NCBI RefSeq assembly: GCF_030323265.1
Contig: NZ_CP104992.1
Span: 3,881,501-3,945,500 of the forward strand
Source of the DNA: Terrirhizobium terrae
GTDB lineage: Bacteria; Pseudomonadota; Alphaproteobacteria; Rhizobiales; Rhizobiaceae
Direction of reading: 5' to 3'
Length of the DNA: 64,000 nucleotides
Under the pieces are notes generated by a model, which was given only the letters and a program-made list of their open reading frames with translations, searched no databases and was not told the origin of the DNA. The position numbers and the translations under genes are program-made. Of this stretch, positions 27,929 to 37,867 are shown piece by piece (position 1 is the first letter of the stretch; each line of letters opens with the position of its first letter).

Positions 27929-29039
27929 CGGCTGCCTCCCTGCTGCGCTGCATTCGGATTACGGATCATTTCATTGAGCGGAAGATAGGGAACCGCTCCC
28001 TGCTGCTGACCATCCATGATGATCTTGTTGGACGACTTCAGCACCGTTTCCATCGTTTCGAGGAAGATGCGGCGACGGGTGACATCGGGCGCATTGGCAT
28101 ATTCGTTGTAGATCGAGACGAAGCGCTGGGCTTCACCGGTCGCCTCGTTGACGACGCGATCCTTGTAGGCGGATGCTTCTTCGCGAACCTGGGCTGCCTG
28201 ACCGCGTGCCTGACCGAGCTTCTGGTTGGCATACTGGTTGGCTTCCTCGACGAAGCGATCTTCGTCCTGCTCGGCGCGCTGCACTTCTTCGAAGGCGTCG
28301 GCGACTTCGCGCGGCGGAGCCGCATCCTCGATCGGAACTGCGTTGATGGCAATGCCCGAGCCGTAGGTGTCCATCGTGCCCTGGATGATGTTGCGCACCT
28401 CGGTCGACATTTCTTCGCGGTTGTCGCGGAAAATGTCCTGTGCCGGGCGGCGACCGACGACTTCGCGCATGGCGCTTTCGGCGACCTGCTGCAATGTCGA
28501 TGCCGGCGTTTCCAGGTTGAAGAGATAGGCCTTCGGATCGGTAACCGTGAACAGAACCGAGAACTGTACGTTGACGATGTTCTGGTCGCCGGTCAGCATC
28601 CAGCCGACATTCGAATTCGACCCCTCGGAGCGCCGATATTCTGCTGCTGCTCGGTGACCTTGACGATCTCGACCGATTCCAGCGGCCAGAGATGGAAATG
28701 CAGGCCCGGCATGGAAATTTCTTCCTTGGGCTTGCCGAACCGCAGCTCGACGCCGCGCTCGTCCGGCTGCACCGTATAGACCGACTGGAAAACGAGGAAG
28801 GCCGCGATAACCAGAGCCACGATGACGAGTGCGCCACCGTTGAAACCGCCGGGCATGAAGCCCTTCAGGCGATCCTGGCTCTTGCGGATGATGTCCTCGA
28901 GATCGGGCGGGCCGCCATTGCCACCGCCGCCGCCACCGCGTGGGCGGTTAGGTCCCTGACCCCAGGGTCCTTGATTGTTACCGCCACCGCCGCCGCCGCC
29001 CCACGGGCCGCCGCCGCCATTCTGATTGCTCCAGGGCAT
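27925..29039 (-). CDS. hflK: HflK, FtsH-modulating band-7 protein (frameshifted)
   Basis: Partner of HflC in the HflKC-FtsH supercomplex. The cytoplasmic N-terminus is a Gly-rich, Asn/Pro stretch of ~45 residues, normal for HflK, followed by DLEDIIRKSQDRLKGFMPGG, a membrane helix (ALVIVALVIAAFLVFQSVYT) and VQPDERGVELRFGKPKEEIS. The frame breaks near 28631-28634 (one base missing) after TEQQQNIG; the next frame continues RSEGSNSNVGWMLTGDQNIV to the stop at 27925. Corrected length ~371. ATG 29039 follows AAGAGGTTTTG; a TTG one codon before is less likely. Confidence 0.93.
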
Positions 29040-29240
29040 CAAAACCTCTTTGTAAGTGTCTCCCTTCCCGCACGGCGCAACTCATCGAAGAACCGCGGGG
29101 TTATCGCCCGTTATAGGTATGCGAGAGACGGCTTTCAACGCGCGTTCAATAACTTCCAAGTCAACGGTAACGAAATGTTTCAGTTTGCCGCAGTTTTCCT
29201 GTGGTAAATGGCAAAGCGCCTAACTCACGAGCCAAAAAAG

Positions 29241-29918
29241 TTACGCGAAGAAGTCCAGCTGTTCGCCAGCCTCCTCCTCAAGTCGATGGAGTTTGAGCTC
29301 GTACTGCTGCCAGTAAACGTCGATATCAGGCGAGCGCCCCATGAGCTCCTCCTTCACGCGATATCTGTGATATGGCACTCGTCTGCGATATTCGGTAATG
29401 CGGAATGGGAATTCGTCCTTATCAGACTTGGGGAATTCCTCTTCGTCCTCAATAATCCATTCTGATTTTGTGCCACGCGTTTTAGCGTCGAAGTCCACTT
29501 CGTATTTTGCGTCACCGTTGATGTGACCGCAAAATACATCCGTGACGAATATGCGATTTAGATATGTGTGGAACGTCTTGTATATCTGCTCTCCGCCAAT
29601 AACAAAAAATTCCATCTTACCGGAAATTATCGACGCCATATCTGCGATCAAAAAGGCAGTCGAAGGATCTGGCGCCCACACGAGATCTTTGTGATCGTTG
29701 AGATAATCTGGCTCAGTCCGTGATAGAATTATGTTCTTTCTATTGGGCAGCGGTCGACCGATAGACTCGAAAGTCTTCCGGCCCATGATCACAGCATTTC
29801 CTTGGGTACGTTTTTTAAATAACTGGAGATCAGTCCCCAAATGCCATGGCAATTGGTTCTCAATACCAATAATTTTGTCAGGATAACTTCTTGCCACTAT
29901 TGATGCGACCGAAGGCAT
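29241..29918 (-). CDS. folA: Dihydrofolate reductase, low-G+C, probably acquired
   Basis: Reduces dihydrofolate to tetrahydrofolate with NADPH, serving ThyA next door. The DHFR fold is clear: SVASIVARSYPDKIIGIENQ, LPWHLGTDLQLFKKRTQGNA with the catalytic acid, VIMGRKTFESIGRPLPNRKN and FFVIGGEQIYKTFHTYLNRI. At 225 residues it is longer than the usual 160-180, with an extra ~50-residue acidic C-terminus ending LEEEAGEQLDFFA. Base use differs sharply: three 60-base lines inside count 23, 28 and 27 G+C against 36 in a thyA line. It occupies the normal folA slot between thyA and hflK, so it looks like replacement by a foreign copy. Sensitivity to trimethoprim cannot be read. Confidence 0.9.
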   Translation of the reverse strand: MPSVASIVARSYPDKIIGIENQLPWHLGTDLQLFKKRTQGNAVIMGRKTFESIGRPLPNRKNIILSRTEPDYLNDHKDLVWAPDPSTAFLIADMASIISGKMEFFVIGGEQIYKTFHTYLNRIFVTDVFCGHINGDAKYEVDFDAKTRGTKSEWIIEDEEEFPKSDKDEFPFRITEYRRRVPYHRYRVKEELMGRSPDIDVYWQQYELKLHRLEEEAGEQLDFFA

Positions 29919-30022
29919 TCTGACCTTAGTAGGATTTTTTTCATAGAGTCATGAACCCAACGCGTACTCTCTCAACGTGTCGCTCGGGTTATTATCTTAA
30001 CAAGCAACTATCAAGGCCAATC

Positions 30023-30817
30023 TCACACCGCCACCGGCGCTTTGATATGCGGATCGGCGACATAGTCCACCAGTTCGAAATCCTCGAACTTGAAGGAGAA
30101 GATGTCCTTCACGTCAGGATTGATCTTCATTGTCGGTAGCGCCTTCGGCTCCCGCGTCATCTGCAGCTTCGCCTGCTCGACATGGTTTGAATAGATATGC
30201 GCGTCGCCGAACGTGTGGACGAAATCGCCGAGCTTCAGCCCGGTCACCTGCGCCACCATCATGGTGAAGAGCGCGTAGGAGGCGATGTTGAACGGCACGC
30301 CGAGGAAAATGTCGGCCGAGCGCTGGTAAAGCTGGCAGGAAAGCTTGCCGTCGGCGACATAGAACTGGAACAGGCAATGGCAGGGCGGCAGCGCCATGTC
30401 GTCGACCTGCGCCGGGTTCCAGGCCGAGACGATATGACGGCGGGAATTCGGATTGGTCTTCAGCCCCTCGATCAGCTGGGCGATCTGGTCGACATGCCCG
30501 CCTTCCGGCCGCGGCCAGGAGCGCCACTGATAACCATAGACCGGGCCGAGATCGCCGTTTTCGTCGGCCCATTCGTCCCAGATGGAAACGCCGTTTTCCT
30601 TGAGATAGGCGATATTGGTGTCGCCACGCAGGAACCACAGAAGCTCGATGATGATCGAGCGCAGGTGCAGCTTCTTGGTGGTGAGCGCCGGAAAACCTTC
30701 CGAAAGGTCGAAGCGCATCTGATAGCCGAACACGGAACGCGTACCGGTCCCCGTGCGGTCGCCGCGGTCGGTGCCGGTTTCCATCACATGCCGGAGAAGA
30801 TCGAGATATTGCTTCAT
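30023..30817 (-). CDS. thyA: Thymidylate synthase
   Basis: Makes dTMP from dUMP and methylene-tetrahydrofolate. The 264 residues have the normal E. coli-type length and motifs: RTGTGTRSVFGYQMRFDLSE, the folate/dUMP contacts VYGYQWRSW, the nucleophile Cys in ALPPCHCLFQFYVADGKLSC, the QRSADIFLGVPFNIASYALF block and the C-terminal HIKAPVAV. ATG 30817 is the family start; the same frame stays open 89 codons upstream to 31084, but that part overlaps ssrA and is not coding. folA follows 104 bases downstream. Confidence 0.96.
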   Translation of the reverse strand: MKQYLDLLRHVMETGTDRGDRTGTGTRSVFGYQMRFDLSEGFPALTTKKLHLRSIIIELLWFLRGDTNIAYLKENGVSIWDEWADENGDLGPVYGYQWRSWPRPEGGHVDQIAQLIEGLKTNPNSRRHIVSAWNPAQVDDMALPPCHCLFQFYVADGKLSCQLYQRSADIFLGVPFNIASYALFTMMVAQVTGLKLGDFVHTFGDAHIYSNHVEQAKLQMTREPKALPTMKINPDVKDIFSFKFEDFELVDYVADPHIKAPVAV

Positions 30818-30983
30818 GGGTCTGGCCACCGATTCCTGAAATCGAGACCTACATAATAGCACGGACGGCCAAGACCAATCACCTGCCGGTGACGACCGCC
30901 GCTTATCCAGACCTTTCGCGTAACACGCACGCTGGATTGCGATGCTTATGTGACGGGGCCTCTTTTCAATCGGCTCGCAAACA

Positions 30984-30989
30984 CCTATA
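30984..30989 (+). promoter_or_regulatory. Probable -10 box of ssrA
   Basis: CTATAT, the exact rhizobial -10 consensus, lies 7 bases before the likely 5' end of the ssrA precursor. The -35 position (about CTTTTC, 30962-30967) is a weak match, so the assignment rests mainly on the -10 box and on position. Confidence 0.55.
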
Positions 30990-30995
30990 TCACCC

Positions 30996-31328
30996 ATGCC
31001 GGACTTCGGTCCGGATATGGCGATAAACGGTCGGTGTAATAAACCTATTGGACCCGGGGGCGGTACCCGGCGCCTCCACCACAAACTGGCATGATCAGGC
31101 CGGTTTATGATGGGGGCGAAATAGGATCGACAAGGGTGTAAAGATCGAACTTTTGCTCGGCATGATACCGCCGTTATCGGGTCACAAGTGTAGTTGCAAA
31201 CGACAACAACGCTAAGGAATACGCTCTCGCTGCCTAATGGCGGTGCGGGAATTCCGCTCTAAGTCCTTAGGGTTAGCCCCTTAAGGCGGGGTCCGAAGGC
31301 ACCTGGCAACAGAAGCCTTCACCTTCCC
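30996..31328 (+). ncRNA. ssrA: tmRNA, permuted two-piece alphaproteobacterial type
   Basis: Rescues stalled ribosomes and tags the nascent chain for ClpXP/ClpAP. The gene is permuted. The acceptor piece comes first, with T arm CCGGG-GGCGGTA-CCCGG and CGCCTCC-ACCA ending at 31081. After a ~30-base spacer, the coding piece starts GGGGGCGAAATAGGATCGAC at 31112. GGGGGCG pairs with CGCCTCC and AATAGG with CCTATT across the two pieces. The tag frame GCA-AAC...GCC-TAA encodes ANDNNAKEYALAA. The outer ends are estimates (10-20 bases): a UUCG-capped hairpin near 31000 on the left, and the GAAGGC...GCCTTC hairpin on the right. Confidence 0.93.
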
Positions 31329-31440
31329 CCTCACTGGAATACAATCGCCCAATGACTCGACAGGACGGGACTACCGTCCGCCGGGATGGCATGGCATAAG
31401 CCGTCTTAAATGAAAGACGAACAGGGAAAGACAGGACCGT

Positions 31441-31944
31441 ATGGCTCAGGATCACATCCGTTACGATATTCTGGCTCAGGATGCGCTGCGTGGCGTCATT
31501 CGCAAGGTTCTTACGGAAGTTGCGGCCACTGGCCGCTTGCCGGGTGATCACCACTTCTTCATCACCTTCCTCACCGGCGCGCCGGGCGTGCGCATTTCGC
31601 AGCATCTCAAGGCGAAATACACCGAGCAGATGACCATCGTCGTCCAGCACCAGTTCTGGGACCTCAAGGTTACCGACACGCAGTTCGAAATCGGCCTTTC
31701 CTTCTCCGATACGCCGGAGCGTCTCGTCATTCCTTTCAACGCCATCCGTGGCTTCTACGACCCCTCGGTGAACTTCGAACTGGAATTCGAAGTGCCGCTC
31801 GTCGAGGAGGAGGAAGCCTCCGCCGAGATCACCGCGATCCCGGTCGATGCGGTTTCCAAGCCCGCCGAGGAAAAGAAGGAAGGGGCCGAGGAGAAAAAGG
31901 AAGGCTCCGTCGTCTCGCTCGATTCCTTCCGCAAGAAACAATAG
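31441..31944 (+). CDS. sspB: ClpXP protease specificity-enhancing factor SspB (alpha type)
   Basis: Dimeric adaptor that binds ssrA-tagged proteins and hands them to ClpXP. The 167 residues show the alpha-SspB substrate-binding domain: IRYDILAQDALRGVIRKVLT, HHFFITFLTGAPGVRISQHL and IVVQHQFWDLKVTDTQFEIG. A flexible Glu/Lys-rich linker follows, and the C-terminal ClpX-binding tail VVSLDSFRKKQ. ATG 31441 follows AGACAGGACCGT. It sits 113 bases after ssrA on the same strand, linking tag and tag reader, and 9 bases before a DUF4169 gene with which it forms an operon. Confidence 0.95.
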   Translation: MAQDHIRYDILAQDALRGVIRKVLTEVAATGRLPGDHHFFITFLTGAPGVRISQHLKAKYTEQMTIVVQHQFWDLKVTDTQFEIGLSFSDTPERLVIPFNAIRGFYDPSVNFELEFEVPLVEEEEASAEITAIPVDAVSKPAEEKKEGAEEKKEGSVVSLDSFRKKQ

Positions 31945-31953
31945 GCGAGAGCC

Positions 31954-32148
31954 ATGGGTGACGTCGTCAACCTCCGGCAGTTCCGCAAGACGAAGGCCCG
32001 TTCCGAGAAGGAAAAACAGGCCGAGCAGAACCGCCTGAGCCACGGCCGTACCAAGGACGAAAAATCTCTGACGACGGCCCTGAACGAGAAGGCCGAGAAG
32101 AAACTGGATCAGGGACGCCTGGAAAAGTCCCAAAAAGATCCAGAGTAA
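31954..32148 (+). CDS. DUF4169 family protein
   Basis: A 64-residue, very Lys/Arg/Glu-rich protein reading MGDVVNLRQFRKTKARSEKE with KQAEQNRLSHGRTK, the pattern of DUF4169. It is probably helical and basic; function unknown. It starts 9 bases after sspB, so it is translated from the same mRNA. The constant pairing with sspB in rhizobia suggests a link to tagged-protein turnover or to ribosomes, which is inference. Confidence 0.8.
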   Translation: MGDVVNLRQFRKTKARSEKEKQAEQNRLSHGRTKDEKSLTTALNEKAEKKLDQGRLEKSQKDPE

Positions 32149-32188
32149 GTGGACATTAAGGGCCCGTTACCCGTCCTATTTGGCGACG

Positions 32189-32217
32189 CTTGACCCATTT
32201 CGTTCCGCCGCCTGTAT
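32189..32217 (+). promoter_or_regulatory. Promoter of the ribbon-helix-helix gene
   Basis: CTTGAC (32189-32194), a 17-base spacer, and CTGTAT (32212-32217): the -35 is a full match to the rhizobial consensus and the -10 differs by one base from CTATAT. It predicts a start about 8 bases before the ATG at 32232. Confidence 0.7.
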
Positions 32218-32231
32218 AGGGCCCATTGGTC

Positions 32232-32498
32232 ATGATGATCACGGAGCCCCACTTGATTCACAAGCATTCTGCGACCCTTCACGGACACCGCACCAGCTTC
32301 TCCCTCGAGGACGAATTCTGGTCGGAATTGAAGACGATCGCCAGGGCCAGAGGCATGAGCCTGGCCGGCCTTATTACCGATATTGACGACCAGCGAGCCT
32401 CTGGAAGCAACCTGTCTTCCGCCTTGCGGGTCTATGTTCTTCGCTATCTCAAACAATCAGACAAAATTGAAAATTCGGAAAAAGAAATAATCTCCTAA
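32232..32498 (+). CDS. Ribbon-helix-helix domain protein
   Basis: An 88-residue protein with an RHH_4-type DNA-binding fold: THGHRTSFSLEDEFW-like strand (HGHRTSFSLEDEFWSELKTI), then two helices through MSLAGLITDIDDQR and SNLSSALRVYVLRYLKQ. Such stand-alone RHH proteins of rhizobia are related to arylsulfate sulfotransferase-like regulators and probably repress transcription; the target is unknown. It has its own strong promoter, so is separate from sspB-DUF4169. ATG 32232 or 32235 are equally possible. A very short 5' leader is predicted. Confidence 0.82.
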   Translation: MMITEPHLIHKHSATLHGHRTSFSLEDEFWSELKTIARARGMSLAGLITDIDDQRASGSNLSSALRVYVLRYLKQSDKIENSEKEIIS

Positions 32499-32712
32499 TA
32501 AAAATTAACCCTACATCGGTTCTGCTTCTAGGGTTGCGTCTGCCGCGCCCTAGAAAATTCTCTCAACGGTCGATGCCGGTTCTGCGGTCAGCTTGCTGGC
32601 CTCGGCGTCCAGCACCTATTCGATCACGATAGCTTCCATCTACGTCTTCATATCGAAACGCGACCGCCTCAGCAGAGCTAAGCCGGTCCGCGCGCCCGAT
32701 GTGGTCGACGAG

Positions 32713-35700
32713 CTACTGACCGACGCCCGGCAACGTGTCGGAGCCGAAAGGCGCCATCGGCTGATCGCCCGATCCGAGATTGTCGTCGGTCGGCGGCACC
32801 TGCAGGTCGAGCACGGTTCCTTCGCTCTGCCGCTGCTGTTCGGCGGCTTTGGCCGCTTCGATGATTGCCTGACGCGCCTTCTCCTCTTCCGCCGCGCGTC
32901 GGGCCTTTTCCGCAGCCCGCTCGCTCGCGAGAAAATTATAGAGCGCGACTTCGCGGCGAAGCCTCTGCTTTTCCAGGACGCTCGATTGCAGCATTTCCAC
33001 CCGGCGCCGCTCCTGCTCATAGGCGCGCATGGAGAGGAAATTCGTCACAGCCGAAACGTCGATCGTCTCGCGCGGCGCATCGCGCTCCCGGAATAAAGAA
33101 GACGCACCGTCGGGTCACCGCCGGCGATCGCCTCGTCGCCCGCACCATACGTGACGGACAGCGCTGCACCGATATCTCCGCTGGTCAGACTGGCGCTGCC
33201 TTCGGCGACAAGATTGACGCCCGCAGCCTGTCCCCTGACTTCCTGCACACGAATTTCGCCCCCAGTAATGGTGAAGGGCATTTTCACATCGCCGAGCGAC
33301 ACACCACCCCGATGCACCTGCTGCGCGACGATTGCGCCGATCCGCTTTTCGGTAACCTCGTCCTTGGACTGATCGGCCGCCTTCATCAGCGATGCGAGAA
33401 GGTCCGTATTGATGCCCTCGACCGTCAGGCCGGACAGCCGCACTTCGCCGGAGCCGGTGAGTGCTGCAACGAGATCGCTGGCGCTCGCGCCGCTCGCCTC
33501 GGCTGAAGCATCGATCGTGACCTTACCCTCGGCCACCGGGCGCTCGCCATTGTTCCAGACAAGCGACGCAAGGTCGGCATTTTCCGCATGGAGCTTGGTC
33601 TGCAGAATACCTGTGCCGCTGCCGCTCGACATCAGCAGACGGCCTGTCAGCTTGCCACCCCGCCAGTCCCCCACAACCTCGTCGAGAGAAATGCCGCCGC
33701 CGCGATGGGCGAATTTGGCGGACAGGTTGTCGACGCGTCCGAATTCGCCGGCATCGAAACGCCGTGCCTTGAGATCAAGCGCGAGTTCGCTGTTACCGAA
33801 GACCGGCAGCGCAAACGGTGTCTTCGACGGCTGGCCGTTGGCGGGATCGGTGAGCGGCCCGAAGACGGCCTCACCCAGCCAGGCAAGATCGAGTGAATCG
33901 ACACTGACCGCACCCTGCCCCTTGAAGCCCGGAACACCACGGTCAATTGAGAGCTTGCCGTCAAAGCCATTCCCGTCCGCGTCACCGCGGAGCGTCGCCA
34001 GTTCGAAAGCCTGCGGACTGATCGTGAAGTCCGTCTCGAGGTTCAAGGGCAGACCGCCACCGAACTGAGGGATGCCGATGCCGGCGAGCAGTAGGTAAGG
34101 CTCGATATCCTGGCTGCGCAGCGAGACATGCCCCTGCCCTTCCGCGAAATTGCCCGGAAGAAGGGAGATATCGCCCTTCGCCGAAAACGCCGTCCGCTCC
34201 GTCTTGAAATCAAGCTGGCTCTCTGCCGCACCATCAGCAGGCTGCCGGAGCGCAAGCGAAAGCTTACCCGGCCCGTCACCGCCGAAGGGCAGGATTTCAA
34301 AGCCCGCCTGGCCGAGAAGGATTTCCGATTGCGGGTTTTCAAGCGATGCCGTGACCACCATGGCATTGCCACCCGTGAGGTCGAACAGGGTCGGCAGATC
34401 GATATCTGCGGTAACCGTGCTGCCATTGATCGAGCCTGCGACCTTGGCCTGCGCTCCCGCCGAACCGTTGCCGATCGTCACGTCCGCCGTCAGGTCGGCG
34501 TCGGAATAATACGCAGCGTTGCCGGCAAGGCGATCGAGGACCGGATGGACCGGAAGCTGCTGCTTCAGCATGGCGAGGAAGGGCGTGAGATCGGCCGACT
34601 TCAGCCGGACACTCGCCGTGCCGTGATAGTCGAGCAGCGAACCCTCCACCTTACCCTCACCCGACAGACTGGCGCCCGCCAGATCACCGACGGAAAGCCG
34701 CTTCAGCGACAGCACGCCGCCATCCATGGTGAAGTCGGTATCAACGTCGCTTGCAGTGACGCCGAGCGCGGTAAAACGCTGTGCCTTGAGCTTCGCGTTA
34801 AGTCGGTGATCGAGCACGTCCATGCCGGCATCCTCGCCGGTGATCAGCGATGCCAGCGCCCGCATGGCATCGAGATCGATCTCGTCGCCGCTCAGATCCA
34901 CCGAGAGCCCTGCCGCTTGCCTGCCCTGCGGCGGCATCCACCGCGACTGGCGTTCGACACGCCCTTCCAGGGTTGCGGTACCGATAGCAAGCTCGAGATC
35001 GTCGAAACGCTGCTGCTCTTCCGTCAGGTTCACCCTGGCCGAAAAACCGGCCGTGCGAAGTTGGCGAATGGCGGGATCGACATGGCCCGACAGCCAGTCA
35101 GCGAGGCCGGAGGGCTGCGTGGAGGCAAACAGCATGTCGCCCGCAAACGACGGCTGGCCTTCGAGGACGAGCGCACCGCTCGCCTCCATCCGGGTCCGCC
35201 CCGGCAGCGTCGCCACTGCCTTGTCCACGGTCCAGCCCTCGCCTGCCGGCTGCACGTCCAGCTGAATATCGCGGATCGTCGTGTCGTTCAGCACCACGGC
35301 CGGCAGCTTGAGGCTGGCACGACCCGGCACCTGCGGGATCGGGATCGATGCCGCCATTTCGATGAAAGCCTGCAACCGGCGCTGGGCGGACGCTGCCGCG
35401 TCCCGGCCGGTCTTGCCACTGGGGTTTTCGGCCAGATGATTGACGTCGATCTGCTGCCCTTCGGCCGTCAGAAGGAATTCGGAATTGCTGCCGGTGTCGA
35501 GCGTCGCCTCGCCGGTCACGACATAAGGATCATCCAGCTTGCCGACTTCCAGCCGATAGTCCGCAACCCGGATTCGGTCATTGGTCAGTTCGAACGTGCC
35601 CTTGACGCGCGGCCCCGGCGGCGGTGCGGTCACCGGCTCGCTCTCATCCTCCTCCTGCAAGACATTAGCGGTAAACCCGCCGCTATAGGTCGGCACGCTT

Positions 35701-36394
35701 TCGGAAAGCGCCAGTTCGCCGTCGAGATTGACCTCCAGCGGCTCGGCATCCGGCCACAGCCGCAAGCGCAACGGAAGCCGCCGGGCCTCGACATTCGCCG
35801 CGCCGGTATTGACGCTGAACCGGGCTGCCTGGCCGTCGAGCACCGCATCCCCTCGCCGCGCCATGGTCCGGCGAGCGATGCGGCAGACATGGCCGCCGTC
35901 AGCCCGGTGATCGAGCGCGACCGGCCGGACTGCTCGTCGATGATAGCCACCTCACCGCCGACGACATGGACGTCCTCGATGACCACGACGCGCGTCGGGA
36001 TCGACGGACGGCTACCGCGCATCCAGTCGAGCGTTCCGTCTTTCAAGATACGCAGACGCGCCTTCGGTTCCTCGATGCGCATGTCGAAGATGCGCGCCTC
36101 GCCGGAGAGAAACGGCGCAAGCTCCATGTCCATGGAGAACCGGGCGACCTGGACCTGCGGCTGACCATCGAGATCCTGGCCGATGCGCACATCATGCAAC
36201 GTGACCGAGGGAAACGGCAGGATGCGGGCGTCGACCTCGCCATGTACCGCAACCTTCTTGCCGAGCAACCGGCTGGCCTGCTGTTCGAATTCAACGCGAA
36301 AACTCGACCATTCGACGAAGAACGGCGCCAGCAATGCCGTGAACAGCACGAGGACGACAGCGCCCCCTATGGCCAACATTACCCGTCCGAGCAC
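32713..36394 (-). CDS. AsmA-family protein, large (two frameshifts)
   Basis: Giant envelope protein of the AsmA/TamB-like group, anchored in the inner membrane and spanning the periplasm, thought to shuttle lipid or aid outer-membrane assembly. The N-terminus MLGRVMLAIGGAVVLVLFTA is the membrane anchor, followed by the AsmA domain (LGKKVAVHGEVDARILPFPS, VTLHDVRIG). The frame breaks at 35849-35852 (G4 for G5, after PWRGEG) and near 33079-33083 (after YSGS). Corrected length is ~1226 residues. The last ~110 residues form an unusual Arg/Glu/Ala-rich coiled coil (RAYEQERRRVEMLQSSVLEK, ASERAAEKARRAAEEEKARQ) and a disordered end. Confidence 0.85.
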
Positions 36395-36448
36395 CGTCCG
36401 ATCTCCCTTTGTCGCCTAAAGATTAGACCATCGGCCCACCGGTTCAAG

Positions 36449-37867
36449 TCACGCCTGCGCCATTCGGAAGATCTTGCCCGGATTGAAGATATTGTCCGGG
36501 TCGAGGCTTCGCTTGACCGACCGCATGATATCGACAGCGCCGCCCAGCTCCTCGTCGAGATAGGACATCTTGCCCTGACCCACGCCATGCTCTCCCGTGC
36601 AGGTGCCGTCCATCGCCAGCGCCCGGCGGCTGAGCCGTGCCGTGAAGGCCTCGACATTGGCGACAGACGCCGGATCCTTGTCGTCGAAGAGAACGAGAAC
36701 GTGGAAGTTTCCGTCACCCGCATGACCGACGATGGGCGCAAGCAGCCCCGCATCGCGAATATCGGCCTGGGTCTCTGCCACGCATTCGGCAAGCCGCGAG
36801 ATCGGCACACAGACATCGGTGGAAAGACCGTTCAGGGACGGGTCGAGCGCACGGCCAGCCCAATAGGCGTTGTGGCGCGCGTTCCACAGCTTGGTCCTCT
36901 CCTCGGCATTCGCCGTCCAGTGAAACTCGTCGCCACCGCATTCGGCTGCGATCTCCGCAAACTGTTCAGACTGAATGCGTACCGTCTCCTCGGTGCCGTG
37001 GAATTCGAGGAACAGCGTCGGCTTCTCTGGATAGGTTAACCCGGAATAGGCATTGCATGCCTTGATCTGAACGTCGTCGAGCAGCTCGATCCGCGCCACC
37101 GGAATGCCCATCTGGATAGTCATGATCACGGCATTGCAGGCAGTTTCGACATCCGGGAAGGCGCAGACGCCGCCGCCGATTTTTTCCGGAATACCCTGCA
37201 GCTTCAGCGTCACCGAGGTGATCACGCCGAGCGTGCCCTCGGCGCCGATGAAGAGGCGGGTGAGGTCATAGCCGGCCGAAGACTTCTTGGCCCGCCGCGC
37301 CGTACGGATTTCCTCGCCATCGGCCGTCACGACGGTAAGTGCCAGGACATTGTCCTTCATCGTCCCGTAGCGAACGGCATTGGTGCCGGAAGCGCGCGTC
37401 GAAGCCATGCCGCCGATCGTCGCATTGGCGCCGGGATCGATCGAGAAGAACAGGCCCGTATCGCGCAGCTCGCGGTTCAGTTCCTCGCGGGTGATGCCGG
37501 GCTCGACGGTAACATCGAGATCCTCGGGGCTGATGCGGAGAACCTTGTTCATCCGCGAAAAATCGACGGAAATGCCACCCGCCGCCGCATTGACCTGGCC
37601 CTCAAGCGAGGAGCCGACACCGAACGGAATGAGCGGCACGCGATGCTCCACGCAGATCTTCACCACCGACTGCACGTCCTCGCTCGTCTCGACAAAGACG
37701 ACACCATCCGGCAGCTGGGCCGGCAGATAGGTGGTCGTATGGGCATGCTGTTCGCGGAACGACTGGCCGGTATGAAAACGCTCGCCGAATGCCTGCTTCA
37801 AAATACCGAGAACGGCCGCAATGCCCTCCTCGTTACGGGGCGCTGCCTGGACATCCTTGACGGCCAT
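36449..37867 (-). CDS. FAD-linked oxidase, D-lactate dehydrogenase (cytochrome) / glycolate oxidase type
   Basis: Flavoenzyme of the FAD_binding_4 plus FAD-oxidase_C family, 472 residues. It shows PLIPFGVGSSLEGQVNAAAG, DPGANATIGGMASTRASGTN, VRYGTMKDNVLALTVVTADG and TRLFIGAEGTLGVITSVTLK for FAD binding, and the C-terminal IVGHAGDGNFHVLVLFDD and TCTGEHGVGQGKMSYLDEEL. It probably oxidises D-lactate or another 2-hydroxy acid to the keto acid and passes electrons to the chain. ATG 37867 (MAVKDVQAAP) follows GGAGAATTTGAGA; 26 more codons upstream are open but unconserved. Substrate not settled. Confidence 0.88.
   Translation of the reverse strand: MAVKDVQAAPRNEEGIAAVLGILKQAFGERFHTGQSFREQHAHTTTYLPAQLPDGVVFVETSEDVQSVVKICVEHRVPLIPFGVGSSLEGQVNAAAGGISVDFSRMNKVLRISPEDLDVTVEPGITREELNRELRDTGLFFSIDPGANATIGGMASTRASGTNAVRYGTMKDNVLALTVVTADGEEIRTARRAKKSSAGYDLTRLFIGAEGTLGVITSVTLKLQGIPEKIGGGVCAFPDVETACNAVIMTIQMGIPVARIELLDDVQIKACNAYSGLTYPEKPTLFLEFHGTEETVRIQSEQFAEIAAECGGDEFHWTANAEERTKLWNARHNAYWAGRALDPSLNGLSTDVCVPISRLAECVAETQADIRDAGLLAPIVGHAGDGNFHVLVLFDDKDPASVANVEAFTARLSRRALAMDGTCTGEHGVGQGKMSYLDEELGGAVDIMRSVKRSLDPDNIFNPGKIFRMAQA

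Noticed and set aside
29951..30139. A small plus-strand frame between folA and thyA
   Set aside because: Most of it is antisense to the thyA 3' end and it shows no protein character.
30818..31084. N-terminal extension of thyA by 89 codons
   Set aside because: It would run over the ssrA acceptor piece, and the protein is already complete from MKQYLDLL.
32521..32712. Possible terminator or small RNA, CTAGGG...CCCTAG at 32528-32553
   Set aside because: The stem is interrupted and no T tract follows on either strand.
34128..36164. A 678-codon plus-strand frame opposite the AsmA gene
   Set aside because: Antisense shadow with Arg/His-rich composition and no motif.
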